DNA from: Bog-756 sp963725275
GTDB taxonomy: Bacteria > Actinomycetota > Acidimicrobiia > Acidimicrobiales > RAAP-2
Direction of reading: 5' to 3'
DNA length: 64,000 bases
Assembly: GCA_963725275.1 (NCBI GenBank)
Contig: CAVRXS010000006.1
Coordinates: 248,001-312,000 of the forward strand
This document shows positions 18,169 to 26,097 of the stretch, piece after piece; within the stretch, counting starts at the first letter, position 1, and each line of letters starts with the position of its first letter. Under the pieces are notes generated by a model, which searched no databases, was not told the DNA's origin, and saw only the letters and a list, made by a program, of their open reading frames with translations. The translations under genes and the position numbers were made by a program.

Positions 18169-19221
18169 ATGGCCGAAAGAAGCATGAAGACCGAGATCGA
18201 TGCTCCTCTCAACGGGGCAACAAAGCGCGAGGATTTCGCCGAGCTGTCTCGGCGGGTCCGTGAACGCGGACTCTTCCTCCGGCGGCCCGGCTACTACGCG
18301 ATGAAGATTCCGGCATCGATTGCCGCTCTCGTTGCGTTGACGGTCATCGCTGTGGTGCTCGGTAACAGTTGGTGGAATCTCATCGTTGCAGTGGGCCTCG
18401 CATTCGTGCTGGCTCAGATCGGCTTCATCGGCCATGACGCTGGCCACCGCCAGATCTGGGCGCGCCGTCGGGGAAACGACATCATCGGCCTCATCCTGGC
18501 CGACTTGTTGAACGGATTCAGCTTCAATTGGTGGCAGGCAAAGCACACCCGGCACCATGCCCATACGAACTTCGACGGCAAGGATCCCGACATCGCAGCT
18601 GGTGCACTCGTGTTCACGCCCGCCCAGAAGAGACGGCGTGGGCGCTTCGGTCGCCGATTCTCCACCATTCAGCAGTTCTTGCTGGTCCCCCTCTTGTTCC
18701 TGGAAGCGCTCCACCTACACGTCGCGAGCATGAGGGCTCTCGCCCGACGAAGGGATCGGGCCGCGCTCATCGAGCTCGGGTTGCTGGTCATCCACGGATG
18801 CGTCTTCTTCATTGGCCCGTTTCTCATCCTCTCGCCGCTGCGGGCGGCGGCCTTCGTCGTGGTCACACAAGCCCTGTACGGCTTCTACCTGGGTGCATGC
18901 TTCCTGACCAACCACGTGGGCATGCCAACCGTCACCGCCGGCGACGACCTCGGATTCCTGCAGCGCCAGGTACTCACGTCGCGCAATCTGTCGGGCCCCT
19001 CCTTCGTTGGATTTGTCTTCGGTGGGCTGGACAGCCAGATCGAACATCATCTGTTCCCGACCATGCCGCGGGCGAATCTCCGCCGAGCACGCAAGGTGGT
19101 GCGCCCCTTCTGCGCTCAACACGGGATCCCGTATGCCGAGCACAGCCTCTGGCGCGCATACCGTGACGTGACCCGTCATCTCCGAACCGTCGGCTTGAGT
19201 GGTGTCGTCGCCGCCGATTGA
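18169..19221 (+). CDS. Membrane fatty acid desaturase (front-end type His boxes)
   Basis: A 350-residue integral membrane di-iron desaturase. The three histidine boxes are HDAGH (about 89-93), HTRHHAHT (126-133) and QIEHHLFP (290-297). Gln rather than His at the start of the third box is typical of front-end (delta-5/6-like) acyl desaturases and of some mycobacterial acyl-lipid desaturases. There is no cytochrome b5 domain, so electrons must come from a separate partner. Two hydrophobic pairs separate the boxes. Start is uncertain among TTG 18163, ATG 18169 and ATG 18184; none has a clear ribosome site. Likely adjusts membrane lipid unsaturation. Confidence 0.88.
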   Translation: MAERSMKTEIDAPLNGATKREDFAELSRRVRERGLFLRRPGYYAMKIPASIAALVALTVIAVVLGNSWWNLIVAVGLAFVLAQIGFIGHDAGHRQIWARRRGNDIIGLILADLLNGFSFNWWQAKHTRHHAHTNFDGKDPDIAAGALVFTPAQKRRRGRFGRRFSTIQQFLLVPLLFLEALHLHVASMRALARRRDRAALIELGLLVIHGCVFFIGPFLILSPLRAAAFVVVTQALYGFYLGACFLTNHVGMPTVTAGDDLGFLQRQVLTSRNLSGPSFVGFVFGGLDSQIEHHLFPTMPRANLRRARKVVRPFCAQHGIPYAEHSLWRAYRDVTRHLRTVGLSGVVAAD

Positions 19222-19245
19222 ACGGCGAGGTGTCACCTTCGAGCG

Positions 19246-19452
19246 GTGCGGGTGCTGGTTCTGGGAGCGGGCTTCGGTGGACTCGAGTTGTCGACGACGC
19301 TGGCTGACGAATTCGGGGATGAGCTCGATCTCGTCTCGATCGACCAAGCCGAGGGGTTCATCTTCGGATTCTCGAAGCTCGATGTCATGTTCCTGAGGAT
19401 GGAGCCCTCGGCGGTCTTCCATCCATACCGCGAGAACGCTCCATCCATCTGA
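19246..19452 (+). pseudogene. Truncated NAD(P)/FAD-dependent oxidoreductase (N-terminal remnant)
   Basis: The 68 codons from GTG 19246 read VRVLVLGAGFGGLELSTTLADEFGDELDLVSID, a textbook FAD-binding Rossmann start (GxGxxG, acidic end of the second strand), then EGFIFGFSKLDVMF, found near the start of sulfide:quinone-reductase/NDH-2-like proteins. The frame stops right after VFHPYREN, whereas such enzymes run to roughly 350-400 residues, and no continuation is visible in the other frames before the next gene. I read it as a decayed gene. It begins 25 bp after the desaturase stop, so a functional ancestor could have been its redox partner. Confidence 0.75.
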
Positions 19453-19571
19453 CACCGACACGGATCGCTACGACCAGACCGACGATCCATCGGTAGGTCT
19501 GACCCCCGGCGGTGCTGGCTCTCCCGTTCATCTCACCAGTTCGCCCAACTGCTGGCTCTTAGACTCGCTGT

Positions 19572-20156
19572 GTGGACGAACGGGTGTTCCGGTACCTTCT
19601 GCTGAGCCAATGCAGCTTGTTCCTCTTCATTGGAATATGCATCGGGATCGACCCCCACGTCCTGCTGGCCCGCGATGAAGGCGGCGTCAGCAACTATGGG
19701 GTGAACGGGAAGACGGTGGCTCCGTTCACCATTGCATTCATCCTTTGCGGAGTCTTTGTCCTCATGGCGGCCCATATTGCTCCCGTAGCTCCGACGGTGG
19801 TCGAACGCTTCCGTTGCGCGCTGATCATTCTGGGTCTGCTCTTCCTTCTCCTGCTGATCACGACATATCCCTACAAGCTGAACTCGACGCTCAAGGACAT
19901 CCATGTCGGCGTCGGGAGCATCTTGCTCTGTTTCGAGATGGCATTGGGCATTTGGATGACCGTCGTCTTGCAACGAGACCAGGTCACCCTCCCTCTGCTG
20001 CTCCTTCAGTCGATCGGATTCCTGTTGGCATTCGTCACTCTCATCGGAGTGCTGCACATCCTGTTCATCTCTCAGATACTTGCGAGCCTGGCATTCGGCA
20101 TTCTCCTCGTTCGAATCGCATATCAGCTGAGTGGACGGTCCGGAGTCAGCACGTAG
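19572..20156 (+). CDS. Small polytopic membrane protein, function unknown
   Basis: A 194-residue protein with about six membrane helices: FRYLLLSQCSLFLFIGICIGI, TIAFILCGVFVLMAAHIA, CALIILGLLFLLLLITTYP, IHVGVGSILLCFEMALGIW, LLLLQSIGFLLAFVTLIGVLHILFI and ILASLAFGILLVRIA. No charged motif suggests a transporter or enzyme. Its base composition is noticeably less GC-rich than neighbouring genes, a possible sign of transfer. GTG 19572 is supported by TAGACT (19560-19565) six nt upstream. Confidence 0.75.
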   Translation: MDERVFRYLLLSQCSLFLFIGICIGIDPHVLLARDEGGVSNYGVNGKTVAPFTIAFILCGVFVLMAAHIAPVAPTVVERFRCALIILGLLFLLLLITTYPYKLNSTLKDIHVGVGSILLCFEMALGIWMTVVLQRDQVTLPLLLLQSIGFLLAFVTLIGVLHILFISQILASLAFGILLVRIAYQLSGRSGVST

Positions 20157-20202
20157 CTCTGTGCAGCGGTGAGGGCGGTTCCTTCGACGAGGAGAATCGG
20201 GC

Positions 20203-20766
20203 TCAGTGTCCCTGCGCCTGGATCATCCCCAGCACATCGGCCCACCCGAACCCGACCGTCTCTCCGATGATCCGCCGGGACGCTGGGTCCACCAGCACGA
20301 AAAACGGGTACGAGGTGACCCGGTAGTCCAGCCACGCCTGATCGCTCATGACGACCGGGGTGTCGCGGATGCCGGCAGCGGCGGCGGCGACATCGGTCGC
20401 CTCCTGGACCCCGGGGCCTCTCGTCACGATGACCGGTACGACGCCGCCCAGCGCGGCCGCCAGATCACCTGCAGCACTCGTGTCGAGCGCCGGATCGTCC
20501 GCCGTCGCTTCCAGGTGTTCATCGGTCAGGCCACGCCAATAGTCGTCACAACCGTCGCAGTGGGTTGCGAGGAAGACCACCAGGATCGGTCGGCCGATGT
20601 CGCAGATCCGCACCTCGATCGGGGTACCGTCGGGCCGCGCTCCGGAGATGTCGGTCGCAGGCCATGGTGCCGGGGTTCCGGCGGGACGCGACGGAATCGG
20701 GCGGAGACCGGCGACGAAGGTCGGGTCGGAGGAAGGGTGGTCGAGAGCCGGTCGCTCCGAGGGCAA
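20203..20766 (-). CDS. Thioredoxin-fold protein with CDGC motif
   Basis: A 187-residue cytoplasmic-looking protein. ILVVFLATHCDGCDDYWRGL has the beta-strand/CxxC arrangement of thioredoxin and TlpA/peroxiredoxin-like proteins; DTPVVMSDQAWLDYRVTSYPFFVLVD includes the cis-Pro (SYPFF) and the following strand. No signal peptide or lipobox was found. The TTG start lies 4 bp after the stop of the zinc-ribbon gene, so the two form an operon. Role: probable thiol-disulfide or redox partner; substrate unknown. Confidence 0.72.
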   Translation of the reverse strand: MPSERPALDHPSSDPTFVAGLRPIPSRPAGTPAPWPATDISGARPDGTPIEVRICDIGRPILVVFLATHCDGCDDYWRGLTDEHLEATADDPALDTSAAGDLAAALGGVVPVIVTRGPGVQEATDVAAAAAGIRDTPVVMSDQAWLDYRVTSYPFFVLVDPASRRIIGETVGFGWADVLGMIQAQGH

Positions 20767-20769
20767 CGC

Positions 20770-21078
20770 CTAGGCCCCGTCGGGGAGGCCGGTCTCGAGG
20801 ACCTCGACGGCACTGCCGTTGCCGCACCACCGGCAGAGGACCTCCTCGACCGACTCGTCGAGCACCTCGACCTCCTCGATCGTCAGGTCCCCGCCCACCG
20901 AGAAGTGATGGAACGCCCGGGTGCGGCGGTTCATGACGACGTCGAAGCGGGTCAGGTTCCCGCAGGCCGCGCAGCGGAAGCGGGAGGTGCTCCCCGCCGG
21001 CGATCCCGGGGCAGGGACGGGAGCGGTGGTTGCCCCGGCACCTGTGGAGGCGGCAGCACTCGGAGATTCGGACGTCAC
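20770..21078 (-). CDS. Small zinc-ribbon protein
   Basis: A 102-residue protein with an Ala/Thr/Pro-rich head, then FRCAACGNLTRFDVVMNRRTRAFHHFS and VEEVLCRWCGNGSAVEVL: two CxxC knuckles about 50 residues apart that should bind one zinc. Two His residues lie between them. GTG 21078 is supported by TACCGT (21091-21086) seven nt upstream. Small zinc-ribbon proteins of this kind are common in actinobacteria with unknown function. It is divergent from the SOS-regulated nuclease gene, 73 bp apart. Confidence 0.72.
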   Translation of the reverse strand: MTSESPSAAASTGAGATTAPVPAPGSPAGSTSRFRCAACGNLTRFDVVMNRRTRAFHHFSVGGDLTIEEVEVLDESVEEVLCRWCGNGSAVEVLETGLPDGA

Positions 21079-21124
21079 CGGCCCAACGGTAGTCGCGGCC
21101 TCGGAGTGGCAGGTCCAACTTCAT

Positions 21125-21145
21125 CGAACACCTGTTCGGTACAGT
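21125..21145 (+). promoter_or_regulatory. LexA-type SOS box overlapping a leaderless promoter
   Basis: CGAACACCTGTTCG (21125-21138) is a perfect inverted repeat (CGAACA-N2-TGTTCG) and matches the Gram-positive LexA (Cheo) consensus GAAC-N4-GTTC. TACAGT (21140-21145) right after it looks like a -10 box and ends six nt before the ATG at 21152. A repressor on this site would cover the -35/-10 spacer of the exonuclease/GIY-YIG gene. Confidence 0.75.
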
Positions 21146-21151
21146 GGTCCA

Positions 21152-22129
21152 ATGGCGCTCGCAGCACAGCCGTCCGTGGACGACCCCGATTGCTCCCTGA
21201 GCCAGGTCACCTTCGTGGTCCTCGATGTGGAGACGACCGGTGCGTCGCCCGCGACGGCATCGTTGACAGAAGTCGCCGCTGCCCGCTACCGGGGCGGTGA
21301 GCTGCTCGGTAAGTACCAGACCCTTGTTCAGCCGGACGAGCGCATTCCGCCGCTGATCACCGCCCTCACCGGCATCGACGACGCCATGGTGGCCGACGCC
21401 CCCAGCGCCGGAGAGATCCTCCCCTCCTTCCTCGAGTTCCTCGGTGGGGCCGTCGTTGTCGGGCACAACGTGCGATTCGACCTCTCGTTCCTGAATCACG
21501 CTCTCGAGTCCACGGATCGGGACCGGCTGACCAACCCCACCGTCGACACCCTCGCGCTGGCCCGCCGCCTCCTGAGGGATTCGGTGCCCAATTGCAAGCT
21601 CGGGACGCTCGCCGCCCTCCTCCACCTCCCACACCGGCCTGCCCACCGGGCCCTGACCGATGTCCTCGCCACTGGCGACCTGCTCCACGCCCTCCTCGAA
21701 CGGGCCGGCTCCTTCGGGATCGTGGACCTGGCAGAACTGCTCGAGCTCCCCCGGCTCTTGGGTCATCCCCAAGCCGCCAAGCTCCGGCTCACCACTCGTC
21801 TCCCCCGCCGGCCGGGCGTCTACTGGTTCTGCAACGCGGCCGGCCAGGTCCTCTATGTCGGAACGGCCCCCGACGTACAGAGCCGCGTACGTTCCCACTT
21901 CTCGGCCGACCCGAAGCATGCAATGGGTCGGTCGCTGCGGCAGATGGCCGCGATCCACTATCGGGAGTGTCCTGGACCGTTCGCGGCCGCCATCGTGGAG
22001 CGCCGGTTGATCCTGGCGTGGGACCCTCCGTTCAACCGCCCCCCCAAGCGGCCGCGGGCAGCGGGGCGACGCCACCGGCGGGCGGATGCGCGACCTGCGG
22101 GCGACGGCGCCCTCCTGACGGCCCGATAG
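21152..22129 (+). CDS. DnaQ-like (DEDD) exonuclease fused to GIY-YIG (UvrC/Cho-type) endonuclease domain
   Basis: A 325-residue two-domain nuclease. N-terminal exonuclease (about 15-180): FVVLDVETTG (ExoI Asp-Glu), GHNVRFDLSFLNHAL (ExoII) and HRALTDVLATGDLL (ExoIII, His/Asp). C-terminal GIY-YIG module (about 210-290): GVYWFCNAAGQVLYVGTAPDVQSRVRSHF, then AAIVERRLILAWDPPFNRP. In the first motif GVYWF and LYVG replace GIY and YIG, as in UvrC. Larger actinobacterial relatives carry more of UvrC behind these domains; this one stops after the GIY-YIG part, with a basic tail. A damage-inducible repair nuclease is the likely role, strongly supported by the LexA box in its promoter. Confidence 0.9.
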   Translation: MALAAQPSVDDPDCSLSQVTFVVLDVETTGASPATASLTEVAAARYRGGELLGKYQTLVQPDERIPPLITALTGIDDAMVADAPSAGEILPSFLEFLGGAVVVGHNVRFDLSFLNHALESTDRDRLTNPTVDTLALARRLLRDSVPNCKLGTLAALLHLPHRPAHRALTDVLATGDLLHALLERAGSFGIVDLAELLELPRLLGHPQAAKLRLTTRLPRRPGVYWFCNAAGQVLYVGTAPDVQSRVRSHFSADPKHAMGRSLRQMAAIHYRECPGPFAAAIVERRLILAWDPPFNRPPKRPRAAGRRHRRADARPAGDGALLTAR

Positions 22130-22160
22130 CGAAGTCCTCGCCGCGGGATCCCGTTGAGCG

Positions 22161-23279
22161 CTACTCCGCCTCCTTGGTCTCGGCGTCGGCCTCCTGGGTG
22201 ACCCGGATGAACTCGTCCAGCACACGGGAGGCCCGGCCGTCATCGATGACCGAACCCGCCAGGGTCACCCCCGCGGCCAGGTCCGGCGCCTTCCCGATCA
22301 CGGCGAGGGCGGCAGCGGCGTTGAGAATGGCGATGTCCCGGTGTGGCGAGGGGTCCCCGGCCACAACCCGACGAATGGCCTCCGCGTTGACTCCGGCATC
22401 GCCCCCACGCAGATCCTCGATCGTGCAGCGTGCCAGCCCGAGCTCGGCCGGATTGACCCGATAGACCGAGACCGCGACGTCGTCGGATGGGAAGCCGCTG
22501 CTGGATGAGTCTGCAGCCCCGTCTGCGCGGATGAGCTCGTGGACGGTGGACGGACCGGTGGTGCTGAGCTCGTCCAGGCCATCGTCTCCGTAGACGACCA
22601 TCGCGCGGCGCGAGCCGTTGACGGCGAGGACGCCGAGCATCTTGTCGGCCATGGTGCGGTCGCTGACGCCGACCACCTGATACCTGGCCCGACCCGGATT
22701 GGCCAGGGGACCGAGGAAGTTGAAGACGGTCGGGATGCCGAGCTCCCTCCGAACGGGAGCCGCGAAGCGCATGGCCGGATGGAATCGAGGGGCGAAGCAG
22801 AAGCCCATCCCGACCTCCTCGATGCACCGGGTCACGCCGGCCGGCGCGAGATCGGCGACCGCGCCGAGCGCCTCGAGCACATCGGCCGCCCCCACGGCCG
22901 AGGACGAGGCTCGTCCCCCGTGCTTGCAGACCTTGGCGCCTGTGGCTGCCACAACCAGCGCGGCGATCGTGGAGACGTTGATGCTGCGGAGGCGATCCCC
23001 CCCGGTCCCACAGGTGTCGACGAGCTCGGTTCCGTCGGGCACCTCGAGCGGGACGGCGTGGGAGAGCATGGCGCGGACGAACCCGGTCATCTCCGAGATC
23101 GACTCGCCCTTGGCGCGCAGCGCCAGCGCAAGCGCGGCGATCCTGGCAGGACCGGCCTCCCCCGCCAGGACCTCGTCCAGCACCACCTCGGCGTCCTCGA
23201 CGCTCAGCGAGCGCCCCTCGAGCAACCGGGTCAGCACGCCCGGCCAACCGCCCAGGTCTGCGAAGGAATCGGGAGACAC
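22161..23279 (-). CDS. trpD: Anthranilate phosphoribosyltransferase
   Basis: A 372-residue enzyme transferring phosphoribosyl from PRPP to anthranilate, step two of tryptophan synthesis. Key motifs: VDTCGTGGDRLRSINVST (PRPP loop), KHGGRASSSAVGAADVLEALG and the metal/substrate region GMGFCFAPRFHPAMRFAAPVRRELGIPTVFNFLGPLANPGRARYQVVGV. GTG 23279 lies 2 bp beyond the acyl-CoA dehydrogenase stop and gives the family's usual N-terminus; the frame is open upstream within that gene. No other trp genes are near, so it is uncoupled from a trp operon. The C-terminal tail (ADAETKEAE) is acidic. Confidence 0.95.
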   Translation of the reverse strand: MSPDSFADLGGWPGVLTRLLEGRSLSVEDAEVVLDEVLAGEAGPARIAALALALRAKGESISEMTGFVRAMLSHAVPLEVPDGTELVDTCGTGGDRLRSINVSTIAALVVAATGAKVCKHGGRASSSAVGAADVLEALGAVADLAPAGVTRCIEEVGMGFCFAPRFHPAMRFAAPVRRELGIPTVFNFLGPLANPGRARYQVVGVSDRTMADKMLGVLAVNGSRRAMVVYGDDGLDELSTTGPSTVHELIRADGAADSSSSGFPSDDVAVSVYRVNPAELGLARCTIEDLRGGDAGVNAEAIRRVVAGDPSPHRDIAILNAAAALAVIGKAPDLAAGVTLAGSVIDDGRASRVLDEFIRVTQEADAETKEAE

Positions 23280-23281
23280 CG

Positions 23282-24463
23282 TCAGTCCCACCAGAGGTCG
23301 CGCGCGAGGACACCCCGGGCGATGAGCCCCAGTTGCACCTGCGAGGTCCCCTCCACGATGGTCAGCTGGCGGGCGTCCCGGTACCAGAGCTCCGTCGGGT
23401 GGTCCTCCATGTAGCCGGCTGCCCCGAGGAGCTGGACAGCCAGACCCGAGGCGCGCACGGCCAGCTCGGTGGCGTAGTACTTGGCCATCGAGAGGAACGG
23501 CACGTACTCCTTGGTGAACTTTCCCTGGTCGGCGAGCCAGGCCGCCCGGTAGGTGAGGAGCCGGGCCGCCTCGATGTCCACTGCGACCTTGGCGATCTCC
23601 CACTGGATGCCCTGGAAGTCGGCGATCGTCTGGCCGAACGCCTCGCGGCCCTCGACGTACTCCGTCGCGTACATCAGTGCACCTTCGGCCAGGCCGATCC
23701 CCCGGGCCGCCACGATGGGCCGCATCGCGTTGAGACCGAGCATGGCCAGCCGGAAGCCGCCGACCTCCCCGATCACGTTGGCCGCCGGCACGTGGACGTC
23801 GTCGAGTAGCAGCTCCCCGGTATCGACCCCGTGCACCCCCATCTTGTGGTCGGTCCGCCCCACCGACACGCCCTCCCAGCCGCGCTCGACGATGAAGGCG
23901 GTGATCGAATCGTGCGCACGCGACGCCGGGTCGCCGGTCTTGGCGAACACCGTGTACCAGTCGGCCTCACGCACCCCGGACATCCAGCACTTGGTGCCCG
24001 AGAGGACCCAGTCCCCCTCGTGCCCGGTGCGGGTGTCGGCGCGGGCCCTCGTGCGCATCCCGGCCACGTCACTGCCGGCCTGCGGCTCGGAGAGGCCGAA
24101 CCCGGCCCGCAGCTCGCCGCTTGCGATGCCCGGCAGGTAGCGCTGCTTCTGGTCGTCGTTGCCGGCGATGAGGACCGGCCCGGCCGGCAATCGGGTGAGC
24201 AGCAGCATGAGTGCAGCCGTGTTCGAGTACTTGGCCACCTCCTCGATGGCCACGGTCAGACCGAGGACACCCGCTCCTGAGCCACCGAGCTCGACCGGGA
24301 GGCAGAGGCCCAGGAGGTCGGCGTCCCGGAAGGCGGCGAAGAGGTCGGCCGGATAGTCGCCGCTGGTGTCTATCTCCCGGGCCCGGGGCTTGACCGTGTT
24401 CTGGGCCAGGCGGCGCACGCTCGCCTGGAGCGCGACGAGCTCGGGGGGCAGGTCGAAGTCCAT
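23282..24463 (-). CDS. Acyl-CoA dehydrogenase
   Basis: A 393-residue FAD enzyme of the ACAD superfamily. Features: PAREID-type N-terminal helices, the FAD-contact signature GFGLSEPQAGSDVAGMRTRA, ADWYTVFAKTG, the helical domain with YVEGREAFGQTIADFQGIQWEIAKVAVDIEAAR, and the catalytic Glu in QLTIVEGTSQVQ. Position of this Glu is that of short/medium-chain enzymes. ATG 24463 is preceded by TAGCCT eight nt upstream. It shares a divergent promoter region with a dienoyl-CoA-reductase-like SDR, which suggests fatty-acyl or side-chain beta-oxidation. trpD follows directly. Confidence 0.92.
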   Translation of the reverse strand: MDFDLPPELVALQASVRRLAQNTVKPRAREIDTSGDYPADLFAAFRDADLLGLCLPVELGGSGAGVLGLTVAIEEVAKYSNTAALMLLLTRLPAGPVLIAGNDDQKQRYLPGIASGELRAGFGLSEPQAGSDVAGMRTRARADTRTGHEGDWVLSGTKCWMSGVREADWYTVFAKTGDPASRAHDSITAFIVERGWEGVSVGRTDHKMGVHGVDTGELLLDDVHVPAANVIGEVGGFRLAMLGLNAMRPIVAARGIGLAEGALMYATEYVEGREAFGQTIADFQGIQWEIAKVAVDIEAARLLTYRAAWLADQGKFTKEYVPFLSMAKYYATELAVRASGLAVQLLGAAGYMEDHPTELWYRDARQLTIVEGTSQVQLGLIARGVLARDLWWD

Positions 24464-24571
24464 GGTGGCCGAGGCTATCCGACCAGATGACGAGTCCCGA
24501 TGAGAGAACGCGTCCCGATGCTGCCGGTCAGAGGAGGGCCCCATGCGGAGGGCCCATTACGATCTCGCGCC

Positions 24572-25465
24572 ATGACCCCGCCCGGGCCGCGCCAGCCCCC
24601 GCCTATAGGCGCGTCCGCGCTACCCGCCGGGACCTATGCCGGCCAGGTAGTCGTGGTGACCGGCGGCGGCACGGGGCTCGGAACGGCGATCGCGACCGAG
24701 TTCGGGCGGCTCGGCGCGAAGGTGGGCATCCTGAGCCGGGAAGAGGCCCACCGGGAGGCAGGGGTGGCCGCGGTCGATGCGGCCGGCGGCACTGCGACCG
24801 GGGTGGTGTGCGATATCCGGGATGCCGAGTCGGTTACAGATGCGTCCGATGTGGTGGAGCGCGGCCTCGGCCCCATCGACGCGCTCATCAACAACGCTGC
24901 CGGCAACTTCCCGGTGCCCGCCGAGGACATGAGCCCGAACGCGCGGCGGACGGTCGTGGACATCGTGCTCAACGGAACGCACCTGTGCTCCCGCGACCTG
25001 GCCCGACGCCTCATTCCCGCCGGCCGCGACGCTTCCATCGTCAACGTGGGCGCCTCCTACGCCTGGACGGGCGGGCCCGGCTTCGCGCACTCGGCCGCGG
25101 CAAAAGCCGGAGTCAAGAACCTGGTCGAGACGCTCGCGGTCGAGTGGGCCCCCTGCGGGATCAGGGTGAACGGTCTCGTGCCCGGCCTCATGCCACACGA
25201 GGACGAAGTGGCGGCCATCGCCGCCGTGCCCGGCAAGTACGAGGGTCAGGACGACCGGGTGCCTGCCGGACGCGTTGGGTATCCGAGGGAGTTGGCCTGG
25301 GCGGCCACGTACCTGTGCTCGCCGTACGCGGCCTACATCTCCGGCCACTCACTGGTCGTCGACGGCGCCAACTGGCAGCGCCGCCACACGGTCCAGCCAC
25401 CGTTCACCCTGATCCGGGAGCAGCTCGGTCGTCAGCCGTTCGGTGAGGCCACCCCACCGCGCTAG
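24572..25465 (+). CDS. SDR oxidoreductase, 2,4-dienoyl-CoA reductase-like
   Basis: A 297-residue short-chain dehydrogenase: NADP(H) loop VVTGGGTGLG, DALINNAAGNF, IVNVGASYAWTGGPGF and a C-terminal SPYAAYISGHSLVVDGANW. The active-site segment reads HSAAAKAGVKNLVETLAVEW: the usual catalytic Tyr (YxxxK) is replaced, as in dienoyl-CoA reductases of the DECR/FadH type (pattern S-A-x-AKAG). That, together with the divergent acyl-CoA dehydrogenase, points to reduction of 2,4-dienoyl-CoA during oxidation of unsaturated fatty acids. ATG 24572 is chosen over upstream ATGs because the earlier codons lack conservation and TACGAT precedes it by eight nt. Confidence 0.85.
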   Translation: MTPPGPRQPPPIGASALPAGTYAGQVVVVTGGGTGLGTAIATEFGRLGAKVGILSREEAHREAGVAAVDAAGGTATGVVCDIRDAESVTDASDVVERGLGPIDALINNAAGNFPVPAEDMSPNARRTVVDIVLNGTHLCSRDLARRLIPAGRDASIVNVGASYAWTGGPGFAHSAAAKAGVKNLVETLAVEWAPCGIRVNGLVPGLMPHEDEVAAIAAVPGKYEGQDDRVPAGRVGYPRELAWAATYLCSPYAAYISGHSLVVDGANWQRRHTVQPPFTLIREQLGRQPFGEATPPR

Positions 25466-25510
25466 CGGGACCGCCGAGCCGGCACGAACACCGAGTATCG
25501 GTATCGACCG

Positions 25511-26068
25511 TCAGTAGGGACCGATGCGCTGGTCGGGGTTGGTGTCGACCAGCACGTAGCCGTCGGTCGCCACGTTGGAGGTCCACTCGCTACCGTCCCA
25601 CCAGCGGTAGTGGAAGCGCCCGCTCGGGTCCGGGTGCCAGGCCGGCGGCGACACCGGCTCCGTACGGGGTGCGGGCTGGAGCGGGGCGGGCTGGAGCGGC
25701 GCGGGCTCGACGGCTCCCGGAACCGGTTTGTTGGCCGGCTGGGGATATGCGGGGAACTGCTCCGCCGCGGTCGGGGGGCGGTCCCGGACCGGCAGGATCT
25801 GTGGGGGACTCGACAGGCCCGGCGGGGCACCGGGGGGAACCCCCCGCACCCGACGCAGCTCTCCTGCGTGAGCGACGAGGTAGAGCACCAGTCCGATCGC
25901 CGGGCTCACCAGCCAGATGAGCGCCCAGGCCAGTGCGGGTATGCCCCACGGCGAGCGGCCGAGCTGCCTGCGATCCCGCTCGGCGAGCCGCCAGCCGACG
26001 ATCGCCGCCAGGACATAGACGACGCCCACCGCGACCCACTGGTCCCGGGTCAGTTGTACCACCCCCAC
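25511..26068 (-). CDS. DUF2510-domain membrane protein
   Basis: A 185-residue protein with two N-terminal helices (WVAVGVVYVLAAIVGWRLAE and IPALAWALIWLVSPAIGLVLYLV), a Pro-rich linker with a short QPAP repeat, and a C-terminal DUF2510 module (PAWHPDPSGRFHYRWWDGSEWTSNVATDG). Such proteins are widespread in actinobacteria and uncharacterised; the module is thought to mediate interactions near the membrane. GTG 26068 or GTG 26062 starts it. Convergent with the SDR gene, 45 bp apart. Confidence 0.82.
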   Translation of the reverse strand: MGVVQLTRDQWVAVGVVYVLAAIVGWRLAERDRRQLGRSPWGIPALAWALIWLVSPAIGLVLYLVAHAGELRRVRGVPPGAPPGLSSPPQILPVRDRPPTAAEQFPAYPQPANKPVPGAVEPAPLQPAPLQPAPRTEPVSPPAWHPDPSGRFHYRWWDGSEWTSNVATDGYVLVDTNPDQRIGPY

Positions 26069-26097
26069 AGCCTATTCCGGATTCCGGCGACGAAGGG

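Noticed and set aside
20546..22243. Minus-strand frame of 565 codons over the exonuclease gene
   Set aside because: It is the antisense of the DnaQ/GIY-YIG gene and of the zinc-ribbon region; no recognisable protein.
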